Numbered from the stretch's first letter, positions 17,575 through 30,125 are shown. The stretch: DNA of 64,000 bases from Tenggerimyces flavus (GCF_016907715.1 NZ_JAFBCM010000001.1:3348001-3412000); one strand, 5' to 3'. Program-made: numbers and translations. The notes: a model not told the origin generated them from the letters alone.

Positions 17575-18033
17575 TCAGCCGTCGCCTGGGACCATCAGCT
17601 CGGCTCGGTCCGGGTCGGCATCGGTCGCGGGGCTGGTCGGGAGGTCGGTGGGCGGTCGGAGCTGGTTGCTCACGTCCACCACACCGGGGGTGTCCCAGGC
17701 ATCGTCCCCAGCGGCGCGTTTGGCAAGCCACGACGACACGTCACCACCAAGAACCACTACGCGCTGCTTCACATCGACCTTGATCGTGTCGTCCTTGGTG
17801 TGCGGGTTCTGTTTCAACCGCTCCACCACCGTCGACTTGATTTCTCCGTCGGAGGGCTCCCGATCGCCTCCGGGGAACCCGTCCCCCCACCACGGGTAGT
17901 AGTAGCGGTCGCCCGGATAGCTCCACGGCGACACCGGAGGAAAACCCGGAGAAAACCCCGTCGCCGGATCCATCCGTCCTTGCCCGGCTTGTCCGGCTTG
18001 CTCCTCTCGACGACGATCATCGGGTCCCAGCAT
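17575..18033 (-). CDS. BON-domain protein
   Basis: 152 residues from ATG 18033. An N-terminal Gly/Pro/Tyr-rich region (SPWSYPGDRYYYPWWGDGFP) precedes a BON domain at about residues 58-125: DGEIKSTVVERLKQNPHTKD, IKVDVKQRVVVLGGDVSSWL, then AKRAAGDDAWDTPGVVDVSN. BON domains bind membranes or small ligands. Stand-alone actinobacterial versions are typical of dormancy or hypoxia-type gene clusters. It is intact here, and its 3' end has been copied, in damaged form, to 14948-15103 and 33163-33276. Confidence 0.8.
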   Translation of the reverse strand: MLGPDDRRREEQAGQAGQGRMDPATGFSPGFPPVSPWSYPGDRYYYPWWGDGFPGGDREPSDGEIKSTVVERLKQNPHTKDDTIKVDVKQRVVVLGGDVSSWLAKRAAGDDAWDTPGVVDVSNQLRPPTDLPTSPATDADPDRAELMVPGDG

Positions 18034-18218
18034 GAGGCACCTCCTCAGAGGGCTATCGATACGCGAAACGTCCCTCTACCCCCACCAGGCCAATCAACAC
18101 CGGCCATTTCGCCCGGCTACTGATGGCGTCGGTATGGCCACTGAGAAAGGGGAATGGTGCCTAAGACCACCTCGCACGATATGACGCGCAGGACACAGAA
18201 CCCGGCTTGGAGGAAGCC

Positions 18219-18290
18219 ATGTCAACCGATACCACTCTGGCACGAGTGAAACGGCGGGCCAGTAGCTCGATGCGGGTGAGGTCTCAGTGA
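18219..18290 (+). CDS. Short upstream open frame overlapping the phosphoketolase start
   Basis: A 23-codon frame (MSTDTTLARVKRRASSSMRV...) with GGAGGAAGCC before its ATG 18219. Its TGA overlaps the GTG of the phosphoketolase gene (GTGA). It may couple translation of xfp, or be a chance frame under a good ribosome site. Confidence 0.35.
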   Translation: MSTDTTLARVKRRASSSMRVRSQ

Positions 18291-20699
18291 CCGGGGCGGG
18301 AGCAGTCGAGGCTACTGCTGCGTTGCGACGCTATCGGCGGGCGGCGGATTACCTGGCAGCGGCGCAGATCTATCTGCGTCACAACGTGTTGTTACGGGAG
18401 CGGCTGCATCCTGAGCATCTCAAGCCGGCGTTGCTGGGCCACTGGGGACCTGTCCGGGGATCACGTTTGTCTATTCCGGTCTGAACGGGCTCATCCGCCA
18501 CACCGATCAACAGGTGCTGCTGGTCACCGGGCCCGGCCACGGCGCACCCGCCAACCACGCCAACCTGTGGCTTGAAGGTAGCCACGCCGACAACGATCCG
18601 GCTCTGTCTCGTGACGGCGCAGGGCTCGTGGAGTTGGTTCGCCGTTTCTCTGTGCCCGGCGGCTTCCCCAGTCACTTGTCGCCGGCGGTGCCAGGCGTCA
18701 TCCACGAGGGTGGTGAGCTGGGCTACGCGCTCGCGACGGCGTTCGGCGCGGCGTTCGACGCCCCCGACCGGCTGGTCGCCTGCGTGGTCGGCGACGGCGA
18801 AGCCGAGACCGGCCCGACAGCGACGGCCTGGCACGGCACGAAGCACCTCGACCCAGCCACCTCGGGCGCGGTACTGCCAATCCTGCACCTCAACCGCTAC
18901 AAGATCGCCTCGCCGACACTCTTCGCGACGATGACCGACAGCGAGCTGACGGCGTTGTTCCGCGGCTACGGGTGGCGCCCGATCCTGCTCGACGTCGAGA
19001 CGACCGGTCGTGCGGCTGCCGGCGATCCTGACGCCGCGCTCGCCGCCGCGCTGGGCGACGCGTATACCGAGATCCGCGGCATCCAGGACGACGCACGTTC
19101 GAGCCGGCCACGACAGCGTCCGGCGTGGCCGATGTTGGTGGTGAAGAGCCCGAAGGGGTGGGGCGGCATCGACGACCTCGACAGGCATCCGGTGACGGGC
19201 ACCTTCTACGCCCATCAGGTGCCGGCACCGAACGTGCACGACGATCCCGAACAGCTCGCCGCGCTGGAGCGGTGGCTGCGCTCGTACCGGCCGGAGGAAC
19301 TGTTCGACGCAGACGGTCGACCGGCCGCCGACATCCTGGCCTGCTGCCCCGTGGGTGACCAGCGTCTGGGCGCCCAGCCCGCTGCGAACGGCGGCCGCCT
19401 GCGGGTGCCACTGCTGCTACCGTCGCTGGAGCCGTTCGCCCCGCCCTCGCCGACGCCAGGGCAAAGCGATGCCAGCCCCACCGGCCCCCTCGGGGAGTGG
19501 CTGGCCGCGGTGATGCGGGCGACCGAGGAACGCCGCGACTTCCGGATCGTGTGCCCCGACGAGCTGGAGTCGAACAAGCTCGGCGCGGTGCTGTCGGCCA
19601 GCCCGCGGGCCTACGCCTGGCCGGTCGACCTCTATGCCGAGCATGTCGCGCCGGGTGGCCGGGTGATGGAGAAGCTCAGCGAGCACGACTGCCAGGGCTG
19701 GCTGCAGGGCTACCTGCTGACCGGGCGACACGGGCTGTTCCCGTGCTACGAGGCGTTCGTGCAGATCGTCGACGGCATGGTGAACCAGTACGCCAAGTTC
19801 CTCAAGATGGCCGGCGAGGTGCCATGGCGCGCGCCGGTCTCGAGCCTGACATACCTGCTGACCAGCGAGGGCTGGCAGCAAGAACACAATGGCTATAGCC
19901 ACCAAGGGCCGGGTTTTCTCAACCAGTTGCTCACCAAGAAGGGCTCGGTCGCGCGGATCTATCTCCCGCCGGACGCGTCGACCCTGCTGGTCACGATGGA
20001 GCACTGCCTGCAAAGCACTAACCGGATCAACGCGGTCGTCGCGAGCAAGCATCCCGCGCCGGTATGGCTCGATCTGACCGCCGCCCGGCGGCATTGCGAG
20101 GCCGGAGCCGCACCCTGGGGCTGGGCCGGCACAGTCGCCGATGGCGAGTCGGCCGACGTGGTGCTGGCGTGCGCCGGGGGTGTGCCGACGATCGAGACGC
20201 TCGCCGCGGCCCAGCTGCTGCGAGCCGATGTGCCCGACCTCGCGTTCGCCGTCGTCAACGTCGTCGACCGCTCCCGAAGCTTCACCCGCACGGGATGGCC
20301 GAGGAGGGGTTCCGCCGCTGCTTCGGCGACGACACCGAGGTGGTGTTCGACTTCCACGGCTACCCGGCGGCGATCCACCAACTCCTGCACGGACGCCCCC
20401 GCCCAGACCGGTTCCACGTGCGCGGCTACATCGAAGAGGGCACCACAACCACGCCGTTCGACCTGCTCATTGCCAACCAAGTGACGCGCTACCACCTCGC
20501 CGCCGAGGCGCTGCGCCGTCTACCCGACCGGGTTCGCCACTCAATCGGCCGCACTGTCAACACCGACCACACCGACGCTGGCGCCGACATTGACGCGCTG
20601 GCCGACGACTACGAGCGGCGCATCATGGCCAGCCGTGAGGAGATCCTGCGAACCGGAACTGATCCCGAGACGATCCGTGAGTGGCGGTGGACAGGGTGA
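18287..20699 (+). pseudogene. xfp: Phosphoketolase, two frameshifts
   Basis: Phosphoketolase cleaves xylulose-5-phosphate or fructose-6-phosphate with phosphate to acetyl-phosphate, using thiamine diphosphate. From GTG 18287: RRAADYLAAAQIYLRHNVLL, then one base lost near 18451 (HWG then CPGITFVYSGLN), VTGPGHGAPANHANLWLEG, IHEGGELGYALATAFGAAFD, VVGDGEAETGPTATAWHG (cofactor motif) and GEVPWRAPVSSLTYLLTSEG. One more base is lost near 20270, and the end reads KLHPHGMAEEGFRRCFGDDT to DPETIREWRWTG. Total length would be about 800 residues, normal for the family. It overlaps acetate kinase by four bases, the usual xfp-ackA operon. Confidence 0.9.
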
Positions 20700-21850
20700 G
20701 TGACGGTAGTGAGTCGGCCGTGCTGGTGGTCGACGCCGGGTCCAGCAGCTTGCACCTGGCTCTCGTCGGCGCTGACGGGACGGTGGGCCGGACCCGCGAC
20801 CTGCCGGCGCCCGACGACGAGCCGGCGATCCGCAATGGCCTACAGGAACTCGCCAGCGACCTCAATGACGGAGAGTCCCAGCCGCGGGCAGTCGGCCATC
20901 GCCTGGTACATGGCGGCGACCGGGTACGCGAGACGACGATCGTCGACGACGCTGTACGTCGGGCACTGGACGAGGCGTCCTCCCTAGCACCGTTGCACGT
21001 CCCACCGGCGCTGCGGGCAATGGACCTCGCCCGCGAGGTCTTTGCCGACCTACCGCACGTGGCGTGTGTCGACACCGCGTTCCACGCCCAGCTCCCTGAC
21101 GTCGCCGCGACCTACGCGTTGCCGGCGGAATGGCGGAACGCGTGGGGACTGCGCCGCTACGGCTTCCACGGTCTGTCCTACGCCTGGGCGATGGACCGCG
21201 CCGCCACCCTGCTCGGGCAGCCCGCGAACGAGCTGCGGCTGCTGCTTGCCCACCTCGGCAACGGCGCCTCGGTGTGCGCGGTCCGCGGCGGCCGGAGCGT
21301 GGACACCTCGATGGGCTTCACGCCGCTGGAAGGGTTGGTCATGGGCACTCGGGCCGGCTCGGTCGACCCCGGCATGCTGCTGTGGCTTCTGCAGCAGGGC
21401 TACCAGTCGCTAGACGAGCTCGCCGACGGCCTGCAGCGCCGCTCCGGACTGCTCGGCTTGTCCGGCGGGCGTAGTAACGACACCCGTGAGCTGGTACGGC
21501 TCGCCCAAGGCGGCTGCCAACCGGCCGCGCTTGCCTTGGACGTGTTCGCCTACCGTGCAGCCAGGGAACTCGCCGCTGCCGCCGTCGCCCTGGACCGGAT
21601 AGACGGCATCGTCTTCACTGGCGAGATCGGAGCCGACCAACCAGAGGTACGGGCATCCATCTGCGCGGCACTCGCCGTGCTCGGCGTATCCGCCCACGGA
21701 CTGGCGCCGGTGGTCGACAAAGACGCCATCGTGAGCCCGGCCGACGCCTCAGTTCCGGTCATGACCGTCCTCACCGGCGAAATATGCCAGATCGCCCGAG
21801 AGGTCACGAACGTCCTCACCCACACCACGAGCGGACGAGGTGAGGAATGA
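20696..21850 (+). CDS. ackA: Acetate kinase
   Basis: 384 residues from GTG 20696, which overlaps the xfp stop (GTGA). ASKHA-fold motifs are present: LVVDAGSSSLHLAL (phosphate 1), HRLVHGG, VDTAFHAQLP, RRYGFHGLSYAW, LAHLGNGASVCAVRGGRSVD (phosphate 2), GFTPLEGLVMGTRAGSVDPG, and IVFTGEIGADQPEVR (adenosine motif). It makes ATP from the acetyl-phosphate produced by phosphoketolase. Complete and undisturbed. A 196-base piece of this gene recurs at 31987-32182 beside an insertion sequence. Confidence 0.95.
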   Translation: MSDGSESAVLVVDAGSSSLHLALVGADGTVGRTRDLPAPDDEPAIRNGLQELASDLNDGESQPRAVGHRLVHGGDRVRETTIVDDAVRRALDEASSLAPLHVPPALRAMDLAREVFADLPHVACVDTAFHAQLPDVAATYALPAEWRNAWGLRRYGFHGLSYAWAMDRAATLLGQPANELRLLLAHLGNGASVCAVRGGRSVDTSMGFTPLEGLVMGTRAGSVDPGMLLWLLQQGYQSLDELADGLQRRSGLLGLSGGRSNDTRELVRLAQGGCQPAALALDVFAYRAARELAAAAVALDRIDGIVFTGEIGADQPEVRASICAALAVLGVSAHGLAPVVDKDAIVSPADASVPVMTVLTGEICQIAREVTNVLTHTTSGRGEE

Positions 21851-21892
21851 TCGCGCCCAGGTCCGGGGCCGGTGGCTGACCAGAGGGGGTCA

Positions 21893-22440
21893 GCGTCGGT
21901 TTGGTCAGCTTCTTCTCCGACGCCAGCCACGAGATCGCCACCTCGGTTCTGCCGAGCTCCCAACCTCCACCTTGCATGCCGGCCTGGCCGCGCTCGGTGC
22001 GATCGAAGGCACCCACCGACGCGCTAGCGGGTTGGCGAAACTGGCCGGCGGGCCGCTGGCCAACGACCCGGTCCGGCGGGCCCGGCTCGCCTCTGGTAGC
22101 TGCCTTGGCGCCGCTCGCGACCGGTGCCCTGGGGGTTCGCCATGACGGAGTGGCAAGGTGCCGGGCTGCGGGCCTTGGCGTGGGCGGGGCCTGCGATCCC
22201 CGGGCTCGGGATGCGTTGCTGGCACCTTTCGTGCCGCGGTCGGCGTACGGGCGTGCGTTCGGGTGGAACGCGCCGGCGACAACGCCGGTGCCATCGGCGG
22301 CCCGCTGCTGGCCTCCGCTCTGGTCGCGCTGGTCGTGATCTGCCACGCGATGTTCGTCGCGATCACGGTCGCCGCCCGGCAAGCCGCTCGACAGGCCCGC
22401 CGGGTCGTCGCCAGCCCGACCGCACCCAAGAGCGCTTGAA
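21893..22440 (+). pseudogene. MFS transporter remnant, several frameshifts, 3'-truncated
   Basis: Pieces in different frames read as one transporter: SFFSDASHEIATSVLP (the first-helix motif of a drug/MFS subfamily), GAIEGT, AKLAGGPLANDPVRRARLAS, GFAMTEWQ, RALAWAG, PRSAYGRAFG, VERAGDNAGAIGGPLLASAL and a ValAla-rich helix. The following six or so transmembrane segments are missing. It lies 43 bases after ackA on the same strand, so it may once have been part of that operon. Confidence 0.65.
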
Positions 22441-22576
22441 AGGCCTCTGCGGCGCGACCGCTCGTCGAGCCCACCATCTCGGCGAGGTGCAAAGCCAAGA
22501 TGTGAAACATCCGGTCAACGACCGCCTCCAACAAGGCCTGTCCGCCTCATTCACCGTCCGTACCACGGGTCTCCGC

Positions 22577-22810
22577 TCACGGCCTGCCGCCGGTCCGGTG
22601 GATCCGCCGAGCGCGGTCGCTGGTGGCGGCAGGCGGGGTGGTCAGAGCCCGACGCGGTTCGTGTCCGTGCCGTGGTTCGCTGCGCGTCTGCAGGAGAGCC
22701 TGCCTGCTTGTCCAGGCGAGCAACGCCGTGCCCATCTCGATGGCAAGGAAGATGACGATGACCGCGACCGGCCCCAGGAAGATCGTTGCCACAGTCGACC
22801 CCACGGTCAC
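22577..22810 (-). CDS. Small membrane protein downstream of kdpD
   Basis: 77 residues from GTG 22810, 28 bases past the kdpD stop. One long hydrophobic helix (STVATIFLGPVAVIVIFLAI) is followed by a basic tail rich in Arg and Pro. No family recognised. It could be a remnant or a small partner of the sensor; composition and spacing favour a real but unidentified gene. Confidence 0.45.
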   Translation of the reverse strand: MTVGSTVATIFLGPVAVIVIFLAIEMGTALLAWTSRQALLQTRSEPRHGHEPRRALTTPPAATSDRARRIHRTGGRP

Positions 22811-22838
22811 CTCGTCCCTCGGCTGGTCTGTGCAGGGC

Positions 22839-25383
<2,545 letters not shown>

Positions 25384-25407
25384 GTCCTACATTGTCGACC
25401 TGTCCCG

Positions 25408-25839
25408 CTAGGGCTCGAAGCGGTAGCCCATGCAGGGCTCTGTGACGAGGTGACGTGAGCGGGCCGGATCAGGTTCGAGCTTGTGTCGCAGCTGGGCCAG
25501 GTAGACGCGTAGATGGTTGGTCTCTGTCGCGCAGCCTGGACCCCACACCTCATGGAGCAACTGGTGCTGCCCGATCAGCCATCCAGGAGTTCGGACCAGG
25601 ACCTCCAGAACGTGGAGCTTCGTGGGAGTGAGCTGGACGTCGACTCCCTCGCGGGTTACGCGCTTGGCCGCCAAGTCCACGGTGAACGAGGCGGTCTCGA
25701 TCACTGCCTCGGCGCCTGACGGTTCAGCACGTCGGACGGTAGCCCGCACTCGGGCCGGCAACGGTCTGATCAGAGCCACCACCAGGTAGCCGACGAGAAG
25801 GATGCCGAGGACGAGTCCGACGATGTTCCCGGCGCTCAC
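25408..25839 (-). CDS. Chimera of KdpF and the DNA-binding half of KdpE
   Basis: 143 residues from GTG 25839 with GAGGGGCGG upstream. Residues 1-26 (SAGNIVGLVLGILLVGYLVV) are the single helix of KdpF, the small subunit of the Kdp K+ ATPase. From residue 28 it reads PARVRATVRRAEPSGAEAVI, then VDVQLTPTKLHVLEVLVRTP, HQLLHEVWGPG and NHLRVYLAQLRHKLEPDP, the winged-helix output domain of the response regulator KdpE. The receiver domain with its phospho-Asp is absent, as are kdpA, kdpB and kdpC, so one deletion from kdpF into kdpE explains it. A membrane-tethered DNA-binding protein would result. KdpD follows after 24 bases. Confidence 0.8.
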   Translation of the reverse strand: MSAGNIVGLVLGILLVGYLVVALIRPLPARVRATVRRAEPSGAEAVIETASFTVDLAAKRVTREGVDVQLTPTKLHVLEVLVRTPGWLIGQHQLLHEVWGPGCATETNHLRVYLAQLRHKLEPDPARSRHLVTEPCMGYRFEP

Positions 25840-25896
25840 AGCTTCGCCGCCCCTCGCAGGACAAGGGGCGATGGGTCCGAACGCGACGACCGTCAA

Positions 25897-26273
25897 GGCG
25901 ACGAACAGGACGTCAGCCCACGCTAGTTTCCACTTCGAGCAGTTATGCGAATTTTGTCCACATTGTGCGGCGCATGGGCTGTTTCCCAGGCCGCTGCCCC
26001 GGCGGGTTATCCCGTCGCAGCCTCAATGAACACCCAGAGCCCAAGCAGGACGACGCGACGGTAGGCAGAGCTCCTTTAGCCGCGTGGGCCCCTAACGGAG
26101 CCATAACGCCGCCACCGGGCGCCTTAACGCGTCATGAGCCCCTCCTGGTTGCCGGAGCCGACTTCGACAACCTGGACAACCCGCTGCACCCGCCAGAGCC
26201 TGCCGCCCCGGACGATATGGTAGATCGTCCAGGCCGACTAGCCGGTCCCGTTCCGGACACCTCGTTGGTGTGC
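25897..26273. other. Stretch without a supportable gene
   Basis: No frame has recognisable content. This is where promoter DNA of the former kdp operon would lie. Confidence 0.45.
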
Positions 26274-26755
26274 CTAGCACGCCGGCGTGCTAGGCGCCAT
26301 ACGGAGCTGACCAGCAGCACACCCCAGTCCGACCGCCGAAACGACGGCCATCACGAGTCCGCTCACCTGTCCCGCCAGGCCCAGGGCCCAAGAGTCCATC
26401 GCTGCGGCACATGCAATGCGACGAACGCGATCGCGCTGAATTCCAGCACGACGCCCGTGGATGGTAAGCCAGGCAGTCCCGAGGAGGGTTCCGATTGCTG
26501 GTGTGGTCCCACGAGCGCCGCAAGGCCAAGCCCCCGACGAATCCTCCGAGCGCATCGAAGCCCTGGACGATGAAGTGGATGCCGCCATCGACCCTTCCCG
26601 ATGGCTCACCGGGAGGAGCAGGGGCCGTGTCGTCTCCTGGTGGACTTCCTAGAAGGGTCCAACCGAACACGTTCACCGGACGAGTAACGATCAGCAGCGG
26701 TACCTCGCCGCCCGTCAGCTCGCCGCGGCCCGCGTACGACTCCCCGGTGACATTC
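26274..26755 (-). pseudogene. Degenerate small membrane protein
   Basis: Joining minus-strand frames gives one hydrophobic protein: a leader (GEVPLLIVTRPVNVFGWTLL), GGIHFIVQGFDALGGFVGGL, a loop, FSAIAFVALHVPQRW and WALGLAGQVSGLVMAVVSAV to a stop at 26274. At least two frame changes are needed. No family recognised. It is divergent from ktrB. Confidence 0.3.
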
Positions 26756-26792
26756 GTTCGCTGATCGGCTCGGATCGGGCAGGATCGGGTCT

Positions 26793-28121
26793 GTGAGACG
26801 TGAGCTGCGACATCCGGCGAGGCTTGTTCCGCTGGCGTTCCTCGCGGTGATCGTGGCAGGAACGGTCCTGTTGATGCTGCCCGTCTCTGCCACCGACCAG
26901 CCAGCCTCGTTCGTGACGGCACTGTTCACCGCGACCTCGGCGACGTGTGTGACGGGTCTGGCTGTCGTAGACACCCAGGCCCACTGGTCGACGTTCGGTC
27001 ATGTGGTGATCATGATGCTCATCCAGGCGGGCGGTTTCGGCATCATGACGTTGGCCAGTCTCCTTGGCCTGCTGGTCAACCGGAGGCTGGGGCTACGTTC
27101 TCGGCTGGTCGCGCAGGCGGAGACCCACTCGCTGGTGCTCGGAGACGTGCGCCGCCTCCTGCTCTGGGTCGGGATGGTAATGCTCACGGTCGAGGCCATC
27201 GTGGCGGCCATCTTGACCGTACGGTTCCGCCTCGCCTACTACGACGGGCTCGGCGAGGCGCTCTGGCAGGCGGTTTTCCACGCGGTATCGGCGTTCAACA
27301 ACGCGGGCTTCAGCCTCTACTCCGCGAATCTGACCGGCTTCGTGTCGGACGGGTGGATCTGCCTGCCGATCGCGGTCGCGTTCATGCTCGGTGGCCTAGG
27401 CTTCCCGGTCCTGTACGAGCTGCGTCGAGGGTGGCGGCGCCCGGCGCATTGGTCGGTCCACGTCAAGCTGACCTTGCTGGGGTCGGCCGTGTTGGTCGTG
27501 ACAGGGTGGGTGGCGTACTTGCTGCTGGAGTGGACCAACTCGAAGTCACTGGGAGCGCTGGACGTATCGGGAAAAGTGCTCGCCTCGTTCTTCCAGGGCG
27601 TCTCGCCTCGGACTGCGGGGTTCAACAGCCTCGACTATGCGGCTCTGCGCCCCGAGACGCTCGCTCTGACCGATGTCCTGATGTTCATCGGCGGTGGCAG
27701 CGCGGGGACGGCGGGTGGGATCAAGGTGACGACGTTCTTCCTGCTGGCGTTCGTCATTCTGGCGGAGATTCGCGGTGATCCGGAGGTAACGTTGTTCCGG
27801 CGGCAGCTAGCCGCCTCGGTTCAACGGTTGGCGCTGACGGTCGCCTTGCTGGGCGTCGGGGTGGTCGCGGCGGGGACGTTCGCACTCCTTCTTCTCACCG
27901 ACCATCCGTTCGACGCGGTCCTGTTCGAGTCGATCTCGGCGTTTGCCACGGTTGGGCTGTCGATGGGCGTCACCACCGATCTGAACCACTGGGCGCAACT
28001 CGTTCTGGTCATACTCATGTTCGTCGGGCGAGTCGGCACTATTACCGTGGCGACAGCCCTCGCGCTACGCGAGCGGCGACGGCTCTACCGGCTACCAGAG
28101 GAGCGACTGATCGTTGGCTAG
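26793..28121 (+). CDS. ktrB: Potassium uptake membrane subunit (KtrB/TrkH type)
   Basis: 442 residues from GTG 26793. The four pore-loop filter regions of the Trk/Ktr/HKT superfamily are visible: TSATCVTGLAVVDT, HAVSAFNNAGFSLYS, FFQGVSPRTAGFNSLD and ESISAFATVGLSMG, each with the conserved glycine, along with GGGSAGTAGGIKVTTF between the third and fourth repeats. It forms the K+ channel-like dimer in the membrane and is gated by the cytosolic RCK subunit encoded next. The ktrA start lies inside its last codons (8-base overlap), so the two are co-translated. Intact. Confidence 0.92.
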   Translation: MRRELRHPARLVPLAFLAVIVAGTVLLMLPVSATDQPASFVTALFTATSATCVTGLAVVDTQAHWSTFGHVVIMMLIQAGGFGIMTLASLLGLLVNRRLGLRSRLVAQAETHSLVLGDVRRLLLWVGMVMLTVEAIVAAILTVRFRLAYYDGLGEALWQAVFHAVSAFNNAGFSLYSANLTGFVSDGWICLPIAVAFMLGGLGFPVLYELRRGWRRPAHWSVHVKLTLLGSAVLVVTGWVAYLLLEWTNSKSLGALDVSGKVLASFFQGVSPRTAGFNSLDYAALRPETLALTDVLMFIGGGSAGTAGGIKVTTFFLLAFVILAEIRGDPEVTLFRRQLAASVQRLALTVALLGVGVVAAGTFALLLLTDHPFDAVLFESISAFATVGLSMGVTTDLNHWAQLVLVILMFVGRVGTITVATALALRERRRLYRLPEERLIVG

Positions 28122-28800
28122 GAAACAACTCGTCGAGAACGCCAAGCTCCCCCGAGGCGGCGTCGTGGTGATCGGACTCGGCAGGTTCGGCGGCGCTCTC
28201 GCCGAGTCCCTGGTACGACTCGGCCACGAGGTCCTGGCGATCGACGAGAACCGTGACCTCGTACAGACTTGGTCAGATCGCCTCACCCACGTCGTAGAGG
28301 CCGACTCGACCGACGCCAACGCGCTCCGCCAGCTCGGCGTCGGTGACCTCGAGCACGCCGTGGTCGGTATCGGGACCGACATCGAGGCGAGCGTCCTGAC
28401 AGTCCTTGCCTTGGAGGAGGTCGGCGTCGAGCAGATCTGGGCGAAGGCGATCACCCGCAAGCACGGTCGCATCCTGGAACGGACCGGCGCCCACCACGTC
28501 GTCTACCCGGAGGCCGCGATGGGCGAACGCGTCGCGCACCTGGTCACGGGCAAGATGATCGACTTCATCGAGTTCGACGACGGGTTCGCCATCGCCAAGA
28601 CAACCGCACCGGCCGAGGCGGATGGGAAGACGCTGGCACAGGCGGCGCTGCGCACCAAGTACGGCATCACCGTTGTCGGCGTGAAACGACCCGCCACCGA
28701 CTTCACCTACGCACGCCCGGAGACCATGATCCGAAGCCGCGACATCCTGATCGTCTCAGGGCCTACCGACCTGGTCGAGCGCTTCGCTGCCCTGACCTGA
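28114..28800 (+). CDS. ktrA: Potassium uptake regulatory subunit (KtrA/TrkA type)
   Basis: 228 residues from TTG 28114. An RCK-N Rossmann domain opens with GGVVVIGLGRFGGALAESLV (GxGxxG nucleotide site) and VLAIDENRDLV, whose acidic residue selects NAD(H) or a nucleotide ribose. The RCK-C part follows (FAIAKTTAPAEADGKTLAQA, KYGITVVGVKRPA, RDILIVSGPTDLVERF). It gates KtrB in response to ATP/ADP or c-di-AMP. The overlap with ktrB fixes the start. Confidence 0.93.
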   Translation: MARKQLVENAKLPRGGVVVIGLGRFGGALAESLVRLGHEVLAIDENRDLVQTWSDRLTHVVEADSTDANALRQLGVGDLEHAVVGIGTDIEASVLTVLALEEVGVEQIWAKAITRKHGRILERTGAHHVVYPEAAMGERVAHLVTGKMIDFIEFDDGFAIAKTTAPAEADGKTLAQAALRTKYGITVVGVKRPATDFTYARPETMIRSRDILIVSGPTDLVERFAALT

Positions 28801-29094
28801 GCGCGCACGTCAGCCCTTGGTACGGATCCGACGGAACCCGGCGCTGATCGCGCCTTCATGGTCTTCCGCTGGAGTTGAACAGGTCGCCCTGAGCGTGCCC
28901 GAGGCGATGCGCAGGCCCGTCACGCGACGATCGACGTCCGCGGGCGAGACCGTGCGATCGACCTCCGTATCTCCGACGACCGTCGCGGCATTGTCCACGC
29001 CGCGGAGCGTGCCGGAATCCGTGGGATGCGCGAAAGGGCCCCTCCATGTGGGTGCCTCTCAGCTGGCGGCCCGGACTGGAGGCCGGCACGGGGT
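28801..29094. other. Stretch without a supportable gene
   Basis: No frame on either strand is convincing. It probably holds the lost front of the LuxR-type gene whose end follows. Confidence 0.4.
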
Positions 29095-29250
29095 AAAGCT
29101 GGACACTCGGCGAAGGAGATGGCCGAGTTCCTCAGCATCGGTGCGAAGACCGTAGAACTCCATTGCGCCAACCTGCTGCAGAAACTCGTACTCGGCCACC
29201 GGCTCGAACTCACTCGCTACTCCATCAGAACCGGCTCGATCGAGCCGTAG
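29095..29250 (+). pseudogene. LuxR/NarL response-regulator C-terminal remnant
   Basis: Reading KAGHSAKEMAEFLSIGAKTV, then ELHCANLLQKLVLGHRLELT and RYSIRTGSIEP. This is the GerE/LuxR helix-turn-helix with its recognition helix and the usual L-x-R-x-E-L-x-x-Y-A end of NarL-type proteins. The receiver domain and start are missing. Such regulators commonly head dormancy clusters, so loss of this one fits the decay of the region. Confidence 0.7.
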
Positions 29251-29410
29251 GTCAAGGCGGCGGCAAGGCCGTGAGATTTGAGTGTCAACACCGATATCCA
29301 CGCCCAATCCCCGGCGGACACTGAAACCGCCCCGGTGAGCCCGGCGGCATCAGCCCTCGATGCCACGGGCCGCGACGCCGGAACCAGACGTCAAGCAGCC
29401 AGGCGATGGG

Positions 29411-30043
29411 CTAAAGGCTATATGCGTCGTACGGGGCGAGGCCCAGGACGAGCCGCCAGTTGATCCAGCCGGCGAAGCTGGGAGGCGCGAGGAGCGCCAA
29501 GAGTAGTGCGAGGACGCCGATGATCGACGGAATGACGAAGTCTGGACCGTCCTCGGTCAGTTCCATGAGCGTGGGGTCGTCGCGCGCGTACACAACAGAG
29601 ACCTCCGCGCCTACGGCGGTTGGGGTCTCGTCGGGGAGTCCAAGCTCGCCCTCAACGACATCGCCGCCGCGGGTTGTGAGTACAACTGTGATCCCGGCGT
29701 CGCGCCCGGTGGTGTCGACAGCGATGACTCTTGCCATAGCCACGATGCCTTGGTCGCTCAGCTGGACGGCGGCGTCGTATTGGACGTTCGCCAGGATCGC
29801 GAGGAGGACAGCCGCTCCCAGTAAGAGCCAGCCGGAAAGCCGCCACCATGCGAACAGGCCCGGTCCTCGCCGAGGACGTTGGCCGCCTGTGCGGTGACGT
29901 CCGGGGATGCCAGAAGACACCACGATGAACTCACGTTGCTTCCGTGGCGGCACGTTGGCCTGATCGGCGAGGATCCGAGCTGCCTCGCTCGACGGGGCGC
30001 ACCTCGATGACAGGTAGCGAAGAAGCCAGGCATTGACGCGCAT
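29411..30043 (-). CDS. DUF3592 membrane protein
   Basis: Up to 210 residues from ATG 30043. GTG 29923 or 29920, just before SSGIPGRHRTG, is an alternative start that drops a 40-residue leader of doubtful coding quality. Two membrane helices (WLLLGAAVLLAILANVQY and IPSIIGVLALLLALLAPPSF) flank an extracytoplasmic beta domain: MARVIAVDTTGRDAGITVVL, VGAEVSVVYARDDPTLMEL. That is the DUF3592 layout, function unknown. It stands alone. Confidence 0.7.
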   Translation of the reverse strand: MRVNAWLLRYLSSRCAPSSEAARILADQANVPPRKQREFIVVSSGIPGRHRTGGQRPRRGPGLFAWWRLSGWLLLGAAVLLAILANVQYDAAVQLSDQGIVAMARVIAVDTTGRDAGITVVLTTRGGDVVEGELGLPDETPTAVGAEVSVVYARDDPTLMELTEDGPDFVIPSIIGVLALLLALLAPPSFAGWINWRLVLGLAPYDAYSL

Positions 30044-30125
30044 CTTGGTGGCCTTTCGGGGTCGACGACCAGACCTACGCCGCCGACCAGTCTTCCCGGC
30101 ACACCAGGTACTAGTTTAGTTGAGA

